DNA from: Flavobacteriaceae bacterium UBA5079
GTDB lineage: Bacteria; Bacteroidota; Bacteroidia; Flavobacteriales; Flavobacteriaceae
NCBI GenBank assembly: GCA_002414705.1
Contig: DIAL01000067.1
Span: 22,837 to 30,078, forward strand
Length of the DNA: 7,242 bases
Direction of reading: 5' to 3'
Shown: positions 6,113-7,242 of the stretch, piece after piece
Position numbering within the stretch: position 1 is the stretch's first letter
Layout: every line of letters begins with the position of its first letter
Made by a program: the position numbers and the translations under genes
The notes under the pieces: model-generated
Seen by the model: the letters and a program-made list of their open reading frames with translations, nothing else
The model's database searches: none
What the model was told of the DNA's origin: nothing

Positions 6113-6567
6113 TAATTGAATTCGTTTAAATTAATTGTTTTAGGCTTTTGAGCAGCATGCGTGTGCTCTGAACCAACAACAACGTTAAGGTTACGGAATA
6201 AATCGGCACCTAATTTGTTTTTAGGTAACATTCCTTTTACTGATTTTTCTACTAATCTTGCTGGATCTTTTCCAAACAATTCAGTAGCAGTTAAACTTCT
6301 TTGTCCACCTGGATAACCTGTGTGACGGATATATGTTTTATCTGTCCACTTGTTTCCTGTCAAGTTGATTTTTTCGGAATTGATAACAATTACGTTATCA
6401 CCGCAATCAACGTGTGGTGTGAAGTTAGGCTTATGTTTTCCTCTTAAAAGTTTTGCAACTTTAGAAGCTAAACGGCCTAATGTTTGACCTTCAGCGTCAA
6501 CTAAAACCCACTCTTTATTAACAGTAGCTTTGTTGGCTGAAATCGTTTTGTAGCTTATTGTGTCCAC
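6112..6567 (-). CDS. rplM: 50S ribosomal protein L13
   Basis: A 151-residue early-assembly protein of the large subunit. Landmarks are [22 protein letters not shown], the [19 protein letters not shown] block, KINLTGNKW, the family signature around GYPGGQRS, and [10 protein letters not shown] near the C-terminus. The start is a GTG at 6567: an in-frame stop lies 15 bases upstream (6585-6583), no ATG or TTG lies between, and the resulting [16 protein letters not shown] matches the N-terminus I know from flavobacterial L13. The gene opens the operon, with a good promoter about 50 nt upstream. In E. coli L13 represses its own rplM-rpsI message; whether that holds here is unknown. The stop codon overlaps the rpsI start by one base. 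Confidence 0.96.
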   Translation of the reverse strand: MDTISYKTISANKATVNKEWVLVDAEGQTLGRLASKVAKLLRGKHKPNFTPHVDCGDNVIVINSEKINLTGNKWTDKTYIRHTGYPGGQRSLTATELFGKDPARLVEKSVKGMLPKNKLGADLFRNLNVVVGSEHTHAAQKPKTINLNEFN

Positions 6568-6614
6568 ACTTATTAATTTTACTTATTAAACATTCCTCTC
6601 TTTAAAAGAGTTTG

Positions 6615-6645
6615 CAAATTTACGATTATATATTTGATTACCAAA
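6615..6645 (-). promoter_or_regulatory. Bacteroidota-type promoter of the rplM operon
   Basis: On the minus strand TTTG (6645-6642) is followed after 19 nt by TAAATTTG (6622-6615), a complete match to the Bacteroidota consensus with normal spacing. The -7 element ends 47 nt before the rplM start codon, so the leader is about 40 nt. This is the best promoter in the window, as expected for a ribosomal protein operon. Confidence 0.8.
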
Positions 6646-6772
6646 TAGTGTGCTGAGTTATTTTTGATAACTTTGTTTATATCTTTTTTGGGTTTGGTTT
6701 AGGTAGTAAAATATGATCGTTTAGTTATTTGAATTGGGAAGAGGATTTAGGATGCCAAATGTATAGGAGAAT

Positions 6773-6827
6773 AAAAAAATGGATTTTGTATGAAAAGAGG
6801 TTTTTACTCCTTTTAAACAAAATCCAT
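6773..6827 (-). terminator. Terminator after the small lysine-rich gene
   Basis: ATGGATTTTGT (6779-6789) and ACAAAATCCAT (6817-6827) form a perfect 11-bp stem. Inside, AAAAG (6793-6797) pairs with CTTTT (6810-6814), giving a long interrupted hairpin. On the minus strand the outer stem is followed by a run of seven T (6779-6773). It starts 25 nt after the small gene's stop codon and separates it from the rplM promoter. Confidence 0.85.
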
Positions 6828-6852
6828 ACTATGTGTTGTAACGCTTTAAGGC

Positions 6853-6951
6853 TTATTTACCTTTTTTCAATCGCTTTTCAGCCTTTTTCTCTTTAGCTGT
6901 TTTTGCGGGTTCTTTTTTTACGTTTTTTTTTGCGTCTTGACTTTTTGCCAT
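6853..6951 (-). CDS. Small lysine-rich basic protein (32 residues), function unknown
   Basis: An ATG at 6951 opens a 32-codon frame ending in TAA at 6853. It begins MAKSQDAKKNVKKEPAKT and has 13 lysines and 1 arginine against 4 acidic residues, no hydrophobic stretch, no cysteine and no aromatic residue, so it is probably disordered in the cytoplasm and able to bind nucleic acid. Support for a real gene: it has its own strong terminator 25 nt downstream, it fills an otherwise empty gap between polA and rplM, and the MAKSxDAKK start resembles tiny Lys-rich proteins I recall from other Flavobacteriaceae (memory, not checked). No clear promoter is seen; a TATAAAATTTG (7030-7020) with one extra base in the spacer is the nearest candidate. 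A role at ribosomes or DNA would fit the charge but is not shown. Confidence 0.72.
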   Translation of the reverse strand: MAKSQDAKKNVKKEPAKTAKEKKAEKRLKKGK

Positions 6952-7095
6952 GATAGTTTGTTTTATATTAATTCTAATACCAATTCAAAATGGATGAATT
7001 AGCTGAATACTAATGTAAGCAAATTTTATATGTGTATTTTCATTTCACTATTTTTTAATTAAAATATGTTCTGAACGCTGAACCTAATCCCGCTT
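6952..7095. other. Gap between polA and the small lysine-rich gene
   Basis: This AT-rich 144-nt stretch has no open frame worth calling and no standard terminator for polA. It holds a 6-bp inverted repeat, AATTCA (6982-6987) and TGAATT (6995-7000), in the likely leader of the small gene, and a short AT palindrome around 7051-7062. Neither can be given a function from the sequence. Confidence 0.4.
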
Positions 7096-7242
7096 CTAAT
7101 GCGCCTCCAACCAATTATCGCCTGCATCCATGTCTACATCTAATGGAACTGATAGGGTGAAAGCACTTTCCATTTCGGTTTTAACCAGTGTTTTAATGGT
7201 TTCTAATTCGGGTTTGTAGACATCAAAAACCAATTCGTCATG
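7096..7242 (-). CDS. polA: DNA polymerase I, C-terminal end (runs off the window)
   Basis: The frame enters at the right edge and ends in TAG at 7096, giving the last 48 residues. It begins HDELVFDVYKPELE, the family-A polymerase motif C (VHDELVFE in other members), whose His-Asp pair includes one of the two catalytic metal-binding aspartates of the palm. It ends in VPLDVDMDAGDNWLEAH, the usual end of PolA (parallel to VGSGENWDQAH in E. coli). The protein fills gaps and removes RNA primers during replication and repair. Only the tail is visible, so nothing can be said of the nuclease domains. Its end is followed by 144 nt without a clear terminator. Confidence 0.95.
   Translation of the reverse strand, partial: HDELVFDVYKPELETIKTLVKTEMESAFTLSVPLDVDMDAGDNWLEAH

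Noticed and set aside
6668..6675. TAACTTTG on the plus strand, a match to the -7 promoter consensus
   Set aside because: The nearest upstream TTTG is about 31 nt away, too far, and no plus-strand gene follows; probably chance.
7071..7083. Direct repeat CTGAAC-g-CTGAAC just after polA
   Set aside because: Only two 6-bp copies without further structure; compatible with chance.

Overview
The window is a housekeeping block from an AT-rich genome of the phylum Bacteroidota, most likely family Flavobacteriaceae. Three things point there: the protein sequences (RpsB, RplM, Tsf and Frr of flavobacterial type), the start regions without clear Shine-Dalgarno sequences, and promoter-like sites of the Bacteroidota form TTTG / 18-19 nt / TAnnTTTG upstream of two genes. 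Every gene I can support is on the minus strand, so transcription runs from high to low coordinates.

In transcription order: (1) the last 48 codons of polA (7242-7096). (2) A 32-residue lysine-rich small protein (6951-6853), followed by a long hairpin terminator with a T-run (6773-6827). (3) A translation operon, rplM-rpsI-rpsB-tsf. It starts at a good promoter (6615-6645); rplM and rpsI overlap by one base, a 200-nt structured gap precedes rpsB, and a terminator-like hairpin sits between rpsB and tsf. It ends at a perfect 12-bp terminator (3635-3662). (4) pyrH-frr, with a TAnnTTTG element and a 5' UTR hairpin before pyrH, ending in a terminator directly after frr (2098-2122). (5) A secreted 425-residue outer-membrane barrel protein resembling the C-terminal half of DUF5686 proteins (2071-794). 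(6) The first 244 codons of an RND/MMPL-type membrane transporter (734-1) with its own promoter, running off the left edge.

The central genes serve protein synthesis: ribosomal proteins L13, S9 and S2, elongation factor Ts, ribosome recycling factor, and the UMP kinase commonly found beside them. The two envelope genes downstream are probably a separate unit.

I saw no mobile element, CRISPR array, tRNA or rRNA. The most interesting signal is in the rpsB leader: 60 nt (5560-5619) can fold into a three-way junction with no unpaired base at the junction, a candidate autoregulatory RNA for S2. Other points of interest are the rpsB-tsf attenuator-like hairpin, the barrel-only DUF5686-like protein and the tiny basic protein.
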